A DNA stretch of 64,000 bases from Planctomycetota bacterium (lineage in GTDB: Bacteria > Planctomycetota > SZUA-567 > H5-PLA8). The translations under genes were made by a program, and so were the position numbers. Below are positions 33,101-42,804 of this stretch, one piece after another. How positions within the stretch are numbered: the stretch's first letter is position 1; each line of letters starts with the position of its first letter. The stretch lies in assembly GCA_027493525.1 (NCBI GenBank), contig JAOSKN010000002.1, positions 538,288 to 602,287 of the forward strand, given 5' to 3'. Under the pieces are notes generated by a model. That model did no database searches. It saw nothing but the letters and a program-made list of their open reading frames with translations, and was not told where the DNA came from.

Positions 33101-34171
33101 TTAGCCGGTCTTGCGGCGGCGCGGCCTGGACGTACGTTTGGCGGGCTGCGCTTCGGGCGCGGGCGACTCGGCAGGCGGCGCCTGGTTGGAAACTTCGGCT
33201 GCGGCCTCGGCGGGAGCATCCGCCGGGGCTTCGGCCGCCCTGTTTCGACCTCGTCCGCCGCGCCGGCGGCGCCGGGGGCGGGCCGCGACGGGAGTTGCCT
33301 GGCGTTCCGCCTCTCCTTCGATCGCGTTCACCTCGGGAACCGGCGCAGGGCTTGGGGCGGGCTCGGGCGCGCGCTTCGGGCCACCGTTGGATTCCAGTTC
33401 CGCGCCGAAGCGGGTCACGATGTAGGTGCGGTTACTCTCGTCGCGCCGCAATTCGACCAGCCGGCGCGCCTGGGCGTCTTCCAGCAGCTTGCTGAAAGTC
33501 TTGTAGCCGAAATAGGCCTCGTTGAACGAGGGGCGTTTGCGCTGCATGGTCTCCTTGACCATGCTGGACCAGAGCGTGTCGCGGTTCTCGCGCCGCAGGG
33601 CCTCGCAGGATTCGAGCAGCAATTCGAAGACCTTGCGCCTCTTCTCATCCACCGACTCGAGGACGGGTTCCGCGGCAACCTTGGCGACGGCCTGGGCCTC
33701 CAGGTCCTCGTAGTAGATGAACTCGTCGCAGTTGTCGCGCAACAGCTCGGAGGTCGAGGCCTGCATGCCCAGCCCGATGACGTACTTGCCGTTCTCCTTG
33801 AGTTTGCTGACCAAGGGCGAGAAATCGCTGTCGCCGCTGACGATCACGAAGGTGTCGATGTGCGACTTGCTGTAACAGAGGTCCATCGCGTCCACGCAGA
33901 GGCGCATGTCGGCGGAATTCTTGCCGGTCATGTGCCGCCGGGGGATCTCGATCAGTTCGATGGCCGTCTCGTGCAGGTCCTGGGTGTAGCTGGAGAAGCG
34001 CTTCCAGTCGGCATAGGCGCGCTTGACGACGATGTTGCCTTTTTCTACGAGCCGCGCGCGCATGCGTTCGACGTCGAAGCGCTGCGAACCGCGGAAGCCC
34101 AGCGCGAGGTTTTCGAAGTCGATGAAGACGGCCAGTTGGCGCCTGGGGCCGGCGAGCGATTGAACATCCAT
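33101..34171 (-). CDS. NYN-domain (DUF88/LabA-like) protein with LOTUS-like region and basic tail
   Basis: 356 residues. The PIN-like NYN nuclease core has its acidic residues at D18 (VFIDFEN), D88 (GKNSADMRL), D94, D97 and in VSGDSDFSPL (112-116), so metal-dependent RNase activity is plausible. Residues about 175-250 (LLLESCEALRRENRD, RPSFNEAYFGYKTFSKLLED) look like an OST-HTH/LOTUS domain, a common partner that binds RNA. The tail is Pro/Ala-rich with two Arg-rich clusters (RPRRRRRGGRGRNR and RTSRPRRRK). It is probably a single-strand RNA-processing enzyme. Confidence 0.88.
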   Translation of the reverse strand: MDVQSLAGPRRQLAVFIDFENLALGFRGSQRFDVERMRARLVEKGNIVVKRAYADWKRFSSYTQDLHETAIELIEIPRRHMTGKNSADMRLCVDAMDLCYSKSHIDTFVIVSGDSDFSPLVSKLKENGKYVIGLGMQASTSELLRDNCDEFIYYEDLEAQAVAKVAAEPVLESVDEKRRKVFELLLESCEALRRENRDTLWSSMVKETMQRKRPSFNEAYFGYKTFSKLLEDAQARRLVELRRDESNRTYIVTRFGAELESNGGPKRAPEPAPSPAPVPEVNAIEGEAERQATPVAARPRRRRRGGRGRNRAAEAPADAPAEAAAEVSNQAPPAESPAPEAQPAKRTSRPRRRKTG

Positions 34172-34546
34172 GTAAGGGGCTTCCCGTGGTGAGCAGGCTC
34201 ACGGTACCGGCGGCGGGAACCGCCCGCAAGGCCAAGCGCGTCGAAATGCCCGCGCAGGCCGCGCGGCGCGAAGGCTTGCGAGCGGAGGCGCGCGCGTCCG
34301 GCGAACTTGGCCTCGGAGGCGCAACCCGCGCTTGGCCTGCGAGTCCAAGTCGATAGGGCGTTGCGTCCAGGAGCGCGCGGCGCCTCGGAGAAGCTAAGGT
34401 CGTCCCCGACGCGCCTTTGCGTTGCCGCCCGGTGAAGCCTCGGTTAAAAGGGCGGAGCCCCTGCCCGAGCCTTGCAGCAGGCCGCCCCGCGGGTGCGGCA
34501 TGTGGCTGCGCCGGCGGGAGCCTCCTGGTTCAACGGAAGACCAACC
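34172..34546. other. Intergenic region without a recognised gene
   Basis: 375 bp between the divergent NYN and oppA genes. Open frames here are Arg-rich and lack protein-like character. A small inverted repeat GTGAGC/GCTCAC sits at 34189-34202 next to the NYN start. No convincing sigma-70 promoter is visible, although promoters for both genes must lie here. Confidence 0.5.
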
Positions 34547-36943
34547 ATGCGCGAACGACACATTTTCTGGGACGTGGCGCCGCTGGTGCTGCTGGGCTTC
34601 ATCGCGGTGCTGATGAGCGTGGAGATGTACGATCGCCATCGCGCCTGGCAGGCGACGCAGAAGATCCTCAAGACCCAGACCGAACTCGCCGAACAGAACC
34701 GGACCATCTTGAACAAGCTGGCCGAAGGCGTGAAATTCAGCGGCTCGACGGGCGCCGGAAATGGCCATGCGTCGAACGGGCTGGGAACCGCGGAGCGCGG
34801 CGACCTGCCCGTGGACGTGGCACTGCCCAAGGTCCCCGACTTCGAATACGGCGACGAGCAAGCCGACGACGGCGACTGGCTCGTGGTCACCCTGGGTTCG
34901 GAACCCAACTCCCTCAACTCGCTCATCGATAACGACGCGACGGCCTCCGACCTGTTCAGCCGCGCGCACGATCCACTGGCCGCGCGGAACTTCTACGACC
35001 TGTCCGCCTGGGAGCCCCGGCTGGCGCGGGCCTGGAAGAAGGAACTGGTCTGCGTCCTGTACCCCAAGGACGGCGACGCGAAGCGGCTGGCCCAGGATCT
35101 TGAAGGCAAGTGGGATGCCGGCCTGCGCGAGAAGCTCCAGATCCGGCGCATCGCCGCGGAGGCAGGCGAAGGCGGCGCGGTGGTGCAAATCGAGATCGGC
35201 GACGTCAACAACGAGTACCGGGAGCACCTGAAGCGGGATTTCGGCGAGCGCATCCTGCCGCAGTGGTGGTTCTACGTGGAATACCGCGGGAACGAGTTTC
35301 CCGACGGCTCGAAGATCACACCGGCTACGCTGGGCGAATACGTCCTGACGCGCCTGAAGAAGAACCCCGACTTCACCGGCAAGGTCCTGCCCGTCATGGG
35401 CACCGAGGACACGATCCTGATGCGGGTTCTGGGGGACGAAAAGGCCCGCGACGCCTGCGCCGCCGGGCTGAAGGCCCTGCGGGAGTCGCCCGAGAACAAG
35501 AGCCTGGTCATCGATCCCAAGTCCGTCTCGGGCAAACGCGAGGAAGTGCTGCTGACCAGCGAGGTCATGGAGGACTACCTGGCCCAGGAGAAGCCCATCT
35601 TCACTTTCTATCTGCGCAAGGACGCGCGCTGGCAGGACGGGCAGCCGGTTACGGGGAAGGACATCGTCTTCACGTTTCAGACCATGATGGATCCTCAGAT
35701 CGAATGCGGCCCGCAGCGCAATTACTACCGCGATTGCGAGTCCATTGCCCTGGTGGGCGGCGACCCTTATGTGGTGCGCTTCACGTGGATGAAACCCTAC
35801 TTCGACGCCTGGTCGACCTCAGCCAATTTCGAGCCCATGGCCGAGCACTATTACCGCTACAACGACCCCAAGGAGTTCAACACCGGAAAGCAGAACCAGA
35901 ACCTGATGGGCAACGGGATGTACCGCCTGGAGCGCTGGGACCGCGGGCAGCAGTTCGTGTTCACGCGCAACGAGGATTACTACGGCCGCAAGCCTCACCT
36001 GCTGAAGATCGTCTATAAGGTTGTTAAAGATCCTACCGTGGAATTGCAGCTCTTCGAGTCGGGCCAGACCGACGTGAATGGGCTGACGCCCCCGCAGATG
36101 AAGGCGAAGGAGAACGACCCGGAGTTCCGCAAGAAGTTCGACGTGAACATCTCGGTGGCCAATTCCTACCGCTACGTCGGGTGGAACGCCCGCAAGCCCA
36201 TGTTCGCCGACAAGCGCGTGCGGCAGGCGCTGACGATGCTGGTGGACCGGCAGCGCATCTGCGACACGATCTACCGCGGTTACGCCATCCCGATTCACGG
36301 GCCGGTGCATCCGGAGAATCCGGCCTACTGGAAGGAAACGCCCAACCACGTCTGGCCGTTCGATCCCGAGCGCGCCCGCAAGCAGCTCGACGAGGCCGGC
36401 TGGATGGACAGCGATGGCGACGGCATTCGGGACAAAGACGGCGTCCCCTTCAAGTTCACCCTCCTGTTCCCCGCGAACAGCAATGAGTTCGACGCGATGG
36501 GCAATCAGATCAAGTCGGAATTCGGCAAGGCCGGCATCGAAGTGACCCTCAGCAACCTCGAGTGGGCCGCCTTCCTGCAGAAGATCGAACGGCTCCAGTT
36601 CGACGCCTGCATCCTGGGCTGGCGCCTCGGCGCCGGCGAAGAAGACCCGTATCAATTATGGCACTCCTCGCAGACGGACGAGAAGGAGTCGAACTTCTGC
36701 AACTTCGTCAACACGGAAGCGGACCGCATCATCGAGGAATGCCGCCGCGAACTCGACTCCCGGAAGCGCTACGAGAGGCTGCACCGGTTCCAGCAGCTCA
36801 TCATGGAAGAGCAGCCCTACACGTTTCTGTTCGTCAGCAAGCGCCTGGTGGCGTTCGACAAGCGCATTCACAACATTCAGTACCGGCTCGTCGGAAGCAA
36901 CCAGTCGCGCTGGTTCGTTCCCAAGGAGTTGCAAAAGTACTAG
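34547..36943 (+). CDS. oppA: Membrane-anchored oligopeptide-binding protein (solute-binding family 5)
   Basis: 798 residues from the ATG at 34547, well above the usual 540. An uncleaved-looking hydrophobic anchor (LVLLGFIAVLMSVEMY) and a short coiled coil (residues 25-55) replace a lipobox. Family 5 features are clear: PNSLNSLIDNDATAS near the start, LRKDARWQDGQPVTGKDIVF, NGMYRLERWDRGQQFVF, FADKRVRQALTMLVDR and a normal C-terminal lobe. An inserted region of about 200 residues (roughly 125-330) holds a CcmH-like beta/alpha stretch, and MDSDGDGIRDKDG resembles a calcium-binding loop. It binds peptides in the periplasm for the permease genes that follow. Confidence 0.92.
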   Translation: MRERHIFWDVAPLVLLGFIAVLMSVEMYDRHRAWQATQKILKTQTELAEQNRTILNKLAEGVKFSGSTGAGNGHASNGLGTAERGDLPVDVALPKVPDFEYGDEQADDGDWLVVTLGSEPNSLNSLIDNDATASDLFSRAHDPLAARNFYDLSAWEPRLARAWKKELVCVLYPKDGDAKRLAQDLEGKWDAGLREKLQIRRIAAEAGEGGAVVQIEIGDVNNEYREHLKRDFGERILPQWWFYVEYRGNEFPDGSKITPATLGEYVLTRLKKNPDFTGKVLPVMGTEDTILMRVLGDEKARDACAAGLKALRESPENKSLVIDPKSVSGKREEVLLTSEVMEDYLAQEKPIFTFYLRKDARWQDGQPVTGKDIVFTFQTMMDPQIECGPQRNYYRDCESIALVGGDPYVVRFTWMKPYFDAWSTSANFEPMAEHYYRYNDPKEFNTGKQNQNLMGNGMYRLERWDRGQQFVFTRNEDYYGRKPHLLKIVYKVVKDPTVELQLFESGQTDVNGLTPPQMKAKENDPEFRKKFDVNISVANSYRYVGWNARKPMFADKRVRQALTMLVDRQRICDTIYRGYAIPIHGPVHPENPAYWKETPNHVWPFDPERARKQLDEAGWMDSDGDGIRDKDGVPFKFTLLFPANSNEFDAMGNQIKSEFGKAGIEVTLSNLEWAAFLQKIERLQFDACILGWRLGAGEEDPYQLWHSSQTDEKESNFCNFVNTEADRIIEECRRELDSRKRYERLHRFQQLIMEEQPYTFLFVSKRLVAFDKRIHNIQYRLVGSNQSRWFVPKELQKY

Positions 36944-37027
36944 AGCATCCACGGACGGGGCGGAGCGCCCCCGGCCAGCCCTGGGAAGGAATCGACACGC
37001 CGAGCGTCCCGCGGCCGATGAGCAGCC

Positions 37028-38269
37028 ATGACGACCTATATCCTGAAGCGCCTGTTGCTCATGCCTTTGATGGTCCTGGGGATCACGCTGGTCAGCTTCT
37101 GTGTGATCATCCTGGCGCCGGGAACGAGCGGCAAGGGCGGTGGAAGCGGGGATGTCCGGTCCGGCAAGCTGACGCAGCAGCAGTTGGAAGTCATGCAGCG
37201 CACGTTCCATGTGGGCAAGCCCATCTACCTGCGTTACCTGTACTGGCTTGGGGTCCTGCAGCCGGAAGCCACTCAGGCGGAGCTGGTCGAAGCACGCCGC
37301 AAGCTGGCGGGCGTGCGCGAACAAGAAGCCTTTCTGGAAGATCGCGTCGAGGACGAGAGGCGCTACAGGGCCTATGTGGCCCATCTGGACCGGACCTTGC
37401 TCGGCTCGCGGGACCCTGCAAGCCCCGCAACACCCGACCCCGACCTGCAGAAGACCATTGAGGAGATCGAAGTCGATGCCCGCGTGCCCTTGCGCGGGAT
37501 GCTCTTCCTGGATTTCGGAATGTCCGTGACCACCACGTCCGTATCGGTCTGGCAGAAGATCAAAGAAGCGCTGCCGGTCACGCTGGCGATGAACCTGATC
37601 GTTGTGATCGTGATCTACCTGTCCTCGCTGCCGATCGGCATTCATTCCGCCACGCATCAGAATACCTTCAGCGACAAGTCCACGACCGTGCTGCTCTTTG
37701 TGCTTTACTCCCTGCCCAGCTTCTGGGTCTCGATCCTGATGATCAAGCTGATGGTGTCGCTGCCCGATTATCTGCGGCTGCCGTTCCAGGGCATCTTTCC
37801 AGCGGGCGCCGAAGAGATGGCGACGCTGCCCCTGCTCTGGGCCTGCACCAAGCATCTGGCCCTGCCGGTGGCTGCGCAATGCTACGGGAGCCTGGCGCTC
37901 CTGTCCCGCTTCATGCGCGCGTCCATGCTGGATGTGATCCGGAGCGACTTCGTGCGCACCGCGCGAGCCAAGGGCTGTCGCGAAACCACCGTCATCTACC
38001 GCCATGCCCTGCGCAACTCCCTCATTCCCATCGTCACGCTGCTGGGCGGACTGCTGCCGGGGTTGCTGGGTGGCAGCGTGATCATCGAGACGATCTTCGG
38101 CATTCCGGGCATGGGCTACCTGGGCTACAACGCGGTGCTGACCCGAGATTACACCGTCCTGATGGCGCTCTTCACGGCGAGCGCCGTCCTGACGTTGCTG
38201 GGCATCCTGGTCAGCGACATCCTGTACGTCCTGGTCGACCCGCGTATTTCGTTCGAGAAGGGACGCTAG
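37028..38269 (+). CDS. oppB: Oligopeptide ABC transporter permease, OppB type, with inserted coiled coil
   Basis: 413 residues. The first membrane helix (residues 5-35) is typical, but it is followed by an insertion of about 110 residues with a charged coiled coil (EARRKLAGVREQEAFLEDRV) before GMLFLDFGMSVTTTSVSVW and the conserved permease core. The EAA-like loop is FVRTARAKGCRETTVIYRHA and the last segment ends YVLVDPRISF. OppB and OppC form the inner-membrane channel. The gene lies 84 bp after oppA. Confidence 0.93.
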   Translation: MTTYILKRLLLMPLMVLGITLVSFCVIILAPGTSGKGGGSGDVRSGKLTQQQLEVMQRTFHVGKPIYLRYLYWLGVLQPEATQAELVEARRKLAGVREQEAFLEDRVEDERRYRAYVAHLDRTLLGSRDPASPATPDPDLQKTIEEIEVDARVPLRGMLFLDFGMSVTTTSVSVWQKIKEALPVTLAMNLIVVIVIYLSSLPIGIHSATHQNTFSDKSTTVLLFVLYSLPSFWVSILMIKLMVSLPDYLRLPFQGIFPAGAEEMATLPLLWACTKHLALPVAAQCYGSLALLSRFMRASMLDVIRSDFVRTARAKGCRETTVIYRHALRNSLIPIVTLLGGLLPGLLGGSVIIETIFGIPGMGYLGYNAVLTRDYTVLMALFTASAVLTLLGILVSDILYVLVDPRISFEKGR

Positions 38270-38271
38270 GC

Positions 38272-39594
38272 ATGAGCGAGCCGCAGGCGCAGACGCCGCC
38301 CGCCATGACCGGCGGCAGCCAGAGCTACTGGGACCTCGTCTGGGGCCAGTTCCGCAAGAACCGGCTGGCCCTGGTCAGCCTTGTCGTCATCGCGGTGCTC
38401 TTCGTTCTGGCCGCCTGGGCGCCGGTGCTGGCCGAAGGCAAGCCCTGGGTCTGGCGCGAGGACGGCCGGACGAGCTATCCGCTGCCGGCCTGGCTCACCG
38501 CGCCGACCTCGGGGATGAGCGTCGATTACCTGTTCAACTACTTCTTTTTCCTGACCCTTACGGTTCCCGCCGCCGTCCTGCTCGTGCGCAGGAGCATGCG
38601 CGGCAAGGAATTCAGCGCGAAGGTCGCGCGCAAGCGCTGGAGCCTGGGGCTGCTGGCGGCCGTGCTCGCGGGCGTCGTGCCCTTTATCGGTCCCGGGTCC
38701 TACGAGCGCGGCGCGACGCCGGCGGAGAAAGAGGCGCAGCCGGAGCTTCAGATCGTCAAAGTCTGGCACTTTTTCCGCAGGTATCGCCTGGACAACCGCG
38801 ATTACCTCGGTGCGCGCGAATCGCTTTCGAAGGAACGCGGCGACTACGCCTATTTCCCGCTGGTGGCCCAAGATCCATTGGGCCAGACCACCGACCTGCT
38901 GCAACCACCCAGTTCGAAGCACTTTCTGGGCACCGACAACCAGGGCCGGGATGTGCTGGCGCGGATGCTGCACGGCGGGCGCATCTCCCTTTCCGTCGGA
39001 TTCGTGGCGGTTGGCATCGCCACCTTGATCGGAATCCTCATCGGGGGCATCGCAGGCTACTACCGGGGCTGGGTGGACATCGCGATTTCGCGCTTCATCG
39101 AAGTGGTCATCTGCTTCCCGACCTTCTTCCTGATCATCACGATCATCGCGTTCATCGACGAACGCAGCATCTTCCACGTGATGCTGGTGATCGGCCTTAC
39201 CGGCTGGACCGGGCTGGCGCGCCTGGTGCGCGGCGAGTTCCTGAAGCTGGCCGATCAGGACTTCGTGCACGCGGCGCGGGCACTGGGCTGCGGGGGCGCG
39301 CGGATCATGTTCCGGCACATCCTGCCCAACGCGATGGCGCCCGTGCTGGTCAGCGTGGCCTTCGCGGTGGCCGGCGCGGTCCTGACCGAGTCCGGTTTGA
39401 GCTACTTGGGTTTCGGCGCCCCGCCTCCGACGCCCACCTGGGGCGAACTGATCAGCCAGGGCAAGACGCATATCTTCGAGGGCGCTTGGTGGCTGCTGTA
39501 CTTTCCGGGCTTCATGATCTTCCTCTCCGTCACCGTTTACAATCTCGCCGGCGACGGGTTGCGGGACGCGATGGACCCGCGGATGCGGAACTGA
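38272..39594 (+). CDS. oppC: Oligopeptide ABC transporter permease, OppC type, with extra membrane segments
   Basis: 440 residues, starting 2 bp after oppB. OppC proteins are usually about 300 residues. Here, after the first helix (LALVSLVVIAVLFVLAAWAP), there is an insertion of roughly 150 residues with two further hydrophobic segments (YFFFLTLTVPAAVLLV and LGLLAAVLAGVVPFIG). The classical motif LGTDNQGRDVLARMLHG then begins the permease core, with the EAA loop FVHAARALGCGGARIMFRHI. The enlarged N-terminal parts of oppA, oppB and oppC suggest they evolved together. Confidence 0.93.
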   Translation: MSEPQAQTPPAMTGGSQSYWDLVWGQFRKNRLALVSLVVIAVLFVLAAWAPVLAEGKPWVWREDGRTSYPLPAWLTAPTSGMSVDYLFNYFFFLTLTVPAAVLLVRRSMRGKEFSAKVARKRWSLGLLAAVLAGVVPFIGPGSYERGATPAEKEAQPELQIVKVWHFFRRYRLDNRDYLGARESLSKERGDYAYFPLVAQDPLGQTTDLLQPPSSKHFLGTDNQGRDVLARMLHGGRISLSVGFVAVGIATLIGILIGGIAGYYRGWVDIAISRFIEVVICFPTFFLIITIIAFIDERSIFHVMLVIGLTGWTGLARLVRGEFLKLADQDFVHAARALGCGGARIMFRHILPNAMAPVLVSVAFAVAGAVLTESGLSYLGFGAPPPTPTWGELISQGKTHIFEGAWWLLYFPGFMIFLSVTVYNLAGDGLRDAMDPRMRN

Positions 39595-39605
39595 TCGGAA
39601 CGGGC

Positions 39606-40664
39606 ATGAGCGATACGCAACCCAACGGCGCGCTGCTCCAGGTCAACGACCTGCGCACGCACTTCCACACCGACGCGGGGGTGGCCCGGGCGGTGGACGG
39701 GATCACGTTTCAAATCGCCGAGGGCGAATGCCTGGCGATCGTGGGCGAATCCGGCTGCGGCAAATCCGTCACCAGCCTCAGCATCATGAAGCTGCTGCCC
39801 ATGCCGCCGGCGCGCATCGCCTCCGGGCGGATCCTCTTCAACGGCCGGGATCTCGTGGACCTGGGGCAGGAAGAGATGTGCGGCGTGCGCGGCAACGACA
39901 TCGCCATGATCTTCCAGGAGCCGCAGAGCGCGCTGAACCCCGTCTTTACCATCGGCGACCAGGTGGCCGAGGCCTACACGGTCCATCACCCGGGGACGCC
40001 GATGCGCGAGGCCTACGAGCGCTCCGTCGAGGCGCTCAAGTCGGTCGGAATCCCCGATCCGGCGCGGCGCATGGGCGACTATCCGCACCAGCTCTCGGGC
40101 GGGATGAAGCAGCGCGTCTGCATCGCCATGGCCCTGATCTGCTCGCCCAAGCTGCTGATCGCCGACGAGCCGACCACGGCGCTGGACGTGACGATCCAGG
40201 CGCAGATCCTCGAGCTGCTGATGGACTTGCAGCGCAAGCACCGCCTGGCGCTCCTGTTGATCACGCACGATCTGGGCGTCGTCGCAGAGATGGCGCAGCG
40301 GACCTGCGTGATGTACGCCGGCAAGATCGTCGAGTCCGGCGCGACGCGGGAGATCTTCTCGCGCCCGCTGCATCCGTACACCCAGGGACTGATGCGCGCG
40401 CGCCCCGCGCCGGGTTCAAGCCAGCACGGGCGGCAGCGCCTGGCGGTGATCCCCGGCCGCGTGCCGGCCGCGACGCAGTTCCAGGACGACTGCCGCTTCC
40501 GGCCGCGCTGCCCGCTGGCGCAGGAGAAGTGCGCGCAGGAGCCGCCGCTCGAGGATTACGGGGCAGCCCATCGCGCCGCATGCTGGTGCGCCAAGCGTGA
40601 AGGATACGACGCCTGGAAGGACGCCGCGGCCGCTTCCGCGCCAAAGGGGGCCTCCGGCGCATGA
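39606..40664 (+). CDS. oppD: Oligopeptide ABC transporter ATPase OppD
   Basis: 352 residues from the ATG at 39606. Walker A is GESGCGKS (47-54), the signature [15 protein letters not shown], Walker [13 protein letters not shown] and the switch His ITHDLG. The C-terminal peptide-transporter extension has the cysteine cluster [14 protein letters not shown], typical of oligopeptide ATPases, where it can hold an iron-sulfur cluster. It overlaps oppF by 4 bp (ATGA). Confidence 0.95.
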   Translation: MSDTQPNGALLQVNDLRTHFHTDAGVARAVDGITFQIAEGECLAIVGESGCGKSVTSLSIMKLLPMPPARIASGRILFNGRDLVDLGQEEMCGVRGNDIAMIFQEPQSALNPVFTIGDQVAEAYTVHHPGTPMREAYERSVEALKSVGIPDPARRMGDYPHQLSGGMKQRVCIAMALICSPKLLIADEPTTALDVTIQAQILELLMDLQRKHRLALLLITHDLGVVAEMAQRTCVMYAGKIVESGATREIFSRPLHPYTQGLMRARPAPGSSQHGRQRLAVIPGRVPAATQFQDDCRFRPRCPLAQEKCAQEPPLEDYGAAHRAACWCAKREGYDAWKDAAAASAPKGASGA

Positions 40665-41731
40665 ACGCTCCGAACGCCACGCCGCGGGACGGCGAGAACC
40701 TGCTCGAGGTTCACGACCTGCGCAAGCACTTCCCGATCCGGCGCGGCCTGCTCTCGCGCGTCGTGGGCACCGTGAAGGCCGTCAACGACGTCAGCTTCTC
40801 CATCGGCGTGGGCGAGACGCTGGGCCTGGTGGGCGAGTCCGGCTGCGGCAAGACCACCGTGGGGCGCTCGCTCCTGCGGCTCATCGAACCCAGTTCCGGC
40901 TCGGTGCTCTTCCGCGGCCAGGACATCGCGGACCTGAACGGCGACGCGCTGCGGCCCTTCCGGCGCGAGATGCAGATCATCTTCCAGGATCCCTTCAGCA
41001 GCCTGAACCCGCGCATGACCGTCGAGCAGATCATCGGCGAGGGGCTGTACGTCCACGGCCTCGGCGGCTCGGCCAGGGAGCGCCGCGCCACGGTCCTCGA
41101 CCTGCTCCAGCGGGTGGGACTGCCGCCCCGGGCCATCGAGCGCTATCCGCACGAATTCTCCGGAGGGCAGCGGCAGCGCATCGGGATCGCGCGCGCCCTG
41201 GCGGTCAACCCCGCTTTCATCGTCTGCGACGAACCGGTCAGCGCGCTGGACGTCTCCATCCAGGCGCAGATCATCAACCTGCTGATGGACCTGCAAGCCG
41301 AGCGGAACATCTCCTACCTCTTCATCGCCCACGACCTCTCCGTGGTGGAACACATCAGCACGCGCGTGGCCGTGATGTACCTGGGGCACATCGTCGAGTA
41401 CGCCCAGACCAAGGATCTCTACGGCGATCCGCGCCATCCGTACACGCGGGCGCTGCTGAGCGCGATTCCGAAGCGCGCCCCCGAGGAGGTCAAAAGCCGG
41501 CAGGTGCTCGGCGGCGAGCCGCCTTCGCCGATCAACCCGCCTCCCGGCTGCCCCTTCGCGCCGCGCTGTCCCATCGCGCAGCCGGAATGTTCGCAGGCGC
41601 TGCCGCCGCTGGAACCCATGGGCGCGGATGGGCACCTCGTCCGGTGCCCCTATGTGAAGGATCCCGCGGCGCTTGCGAAACTCGAGGTGCGGCCGGTCCC
41701 GCAGGGCCCGCCAGAGTCCGCGCTCGCCTGA
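40661..41731 (+). CDS. oppF: Oligopeptide ABC transporter ATPase OppF
   Basis: 356 residues. Walker [10 protein letters not shown], signature [15 protein letters not shown], Walker [13 protein letters not shown], switch His FIAHDLSVV, and a C-terminal cysteine cluster ([14 protein letters not shown]). With OppD it forms the ATPase pair that drives import. This closes the five-gene operon oppA-oppB-oppC-oppD-oppF. The last 200 bp overlap, on the other strand, the abnormal tail of the epimerase gene. Confidence 0.95.
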   Translation: MNAPNATPRDGENLLEVHDLRKHFPIRRGLLSRVVGTVKAVNDVSFSIGVGETLGLVGESGCGKTTVGRSLLRLIEPSSGSVLFRGQDIADLNGDALRPFRREMQIIFQDPFSSLNPRMTVEQIIGEGLYVHGLGGSARERRATVLDLLQRVGLPPRAIERYPHEFSGGQRQRIGIARALAVNPAFIVCDEPVSALDVSIQAQIINLLMDLQAERNISYLFIAHDLSVVEHISTRVAVMYLGHIVEYAQTKDLYGDPRHPYTRALLSAIPKRAPEEVKSRQVLGGEPPSPINPPPGCPFAPRCPIAQPECSQALPPLEPMGADGHLVRCPYVKDPAALAKLEVRPVPQGPPESALA

Positions 41732-42773
41732 ACGCCGGGTCGCGCCGGATGCTTCCTGGACGCTTGAACGGGCGTGCCGCCGCGCCTACTTGGCCTGGAG
41801 GCGCCGCCGCCGAATAGGGCTCCCGGGCGAGCGCATCGCGGTGGTCGTTGAGCAGGTCGCGCAGGGACTTCTCGAGCGGGACTTCGGGCTTCCAGCCGCA
41901 GCATTCGTGAATCTTGTCGAAGCTGCCTCTCACGTCCATCACCTGCGTCTTGCGCATGCGCGCCTGGTCGTGTTCGACGTGGACCTTGATGCGGACCATC
42001 TGCAGCAGCGTATCGAGGACGAACTGCACGGGCACGCTCTTGCTCGAGGCCAGATTGTAGGCCTCGCCGGGCTTGCCGTGCATGGCCAGCAGGCGGTAGC
42101 CGCGCACGATGTCGCGCACGTCGCTGAAGTCGCGCTTGGGCGTCAGGTCCCCTACGCGGATCACCTGCTGCCGGCCCAGTTCGCAGAGCGCGACTTGGTG
42201 CGCGAAGGTGGAGCAGACGAAGACGCTGCGCTGCCGCGGGCCGGTGTGGTTGAAAGGGCGCACGAGGATGATCTGCATGCCGTAGGTGCTGACGAGCGGC
42301 TGCGCGGTCAGCTCCAGCGCGGCCTTGGCCGCGGCGAAGATATTGGCCGGCGCGAAGGGCTGGGTCTCGCGCACCGGCATGTCTTCTTCTTTCAAGTGCC
42401 CATATACCTCCGCGGAACTGGCCAGCACGACCCGCATCTGCGGCTGCATGGTGCGGACGGCTTCCAGCATGTGCAGTCCGCCCAGCAGGTTCACCTCGTA
42501 GCAGCGCCCCGGTTCGACCTCGGCCTCCGGCACGAAGCTCAGCCCGGCCAAGTGGAAGAGCACGTCGAAGCGCGTCTCTTTCAGCACGTCGCGGACGAAC
42601 TGCGGCTTGGTCAGGTCGCCTACGCGCAGCGTGATGCGGTCGAGGATATGGGAGAGGTTCGTGACGCGCGCGCCGGGACGGCAGGTGCCCCAGACCTCGT
42701 CGCCCTGGGCCAGGCAATGGTCGGCCAGGTGTGAGCCCGCGAAGCCTTCGCTGCCTGTGATCAGGACGCGCAT
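41532..42773 (-). CDS. NAD-dependent sugar-nucleotide epimerase/dehydratase (GDP-mannose dehydratase-like SDR)
   Basis: 413 residues as called. The extended SDR fold is clear: [17 protein letters not shown] (NAD site), [23 protein letters not shown] and [10 protein letters not shown], which holds the Lys of the catalytic pair while the usual Tyr is replaced by Phe or Ile; [10 protein letters not shown] follows. It ends normally in [20 protein letters not shown] at about 41830. The final 100 residues or so are Pro/Arg-rich, run antisense into oppF and look untranslated; a stop is present in another frame at 41786-41788, so a frame error near 41800 is likely. Substrate is probably a GDP- or UDP-sugar. 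Confidence 0.85.
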   Translation of the reverse strand: MRVLITGSEGFAGSHLADHCLAQGDEVWGTCRPGARVTNLSHILDRITLRVGDLTKPQFVRDVLKETRFDVLFHLAGLSFVPEAEVEPGRCYEVNLLGGLHMLEAVRTMQPQMRVVLASSAEVYGHLKEEDMPVRETQPFAPANIFAAAKAALELTAQPLVSTYGMQIILVRPFNHTGPRQRSVFVCSTFAHQVALCELGRQQVIRVGDLTPKRDFSDVRDIVRGYRLLAMHGKPGEAYNLASSKSVPVQFVLDTLLQMVRIKVHVEHDQARMRKTQVMDVRGSFDKIHECCGWKPEVPLEKSLRDLLNDHRDALAREPYSAAAPPGQVGAAARPFKRPGSIRRDPAFRRARTLAGPAGPAAPRVSQAPRDPSHRGTGRGAHPRPWVPAAAAPANIPAARWDSAARRGSREAG

Positions 42774-42804
42774 GGAGGGGATTGTCCCGAAGCGTCCGCG
42801 ACTG

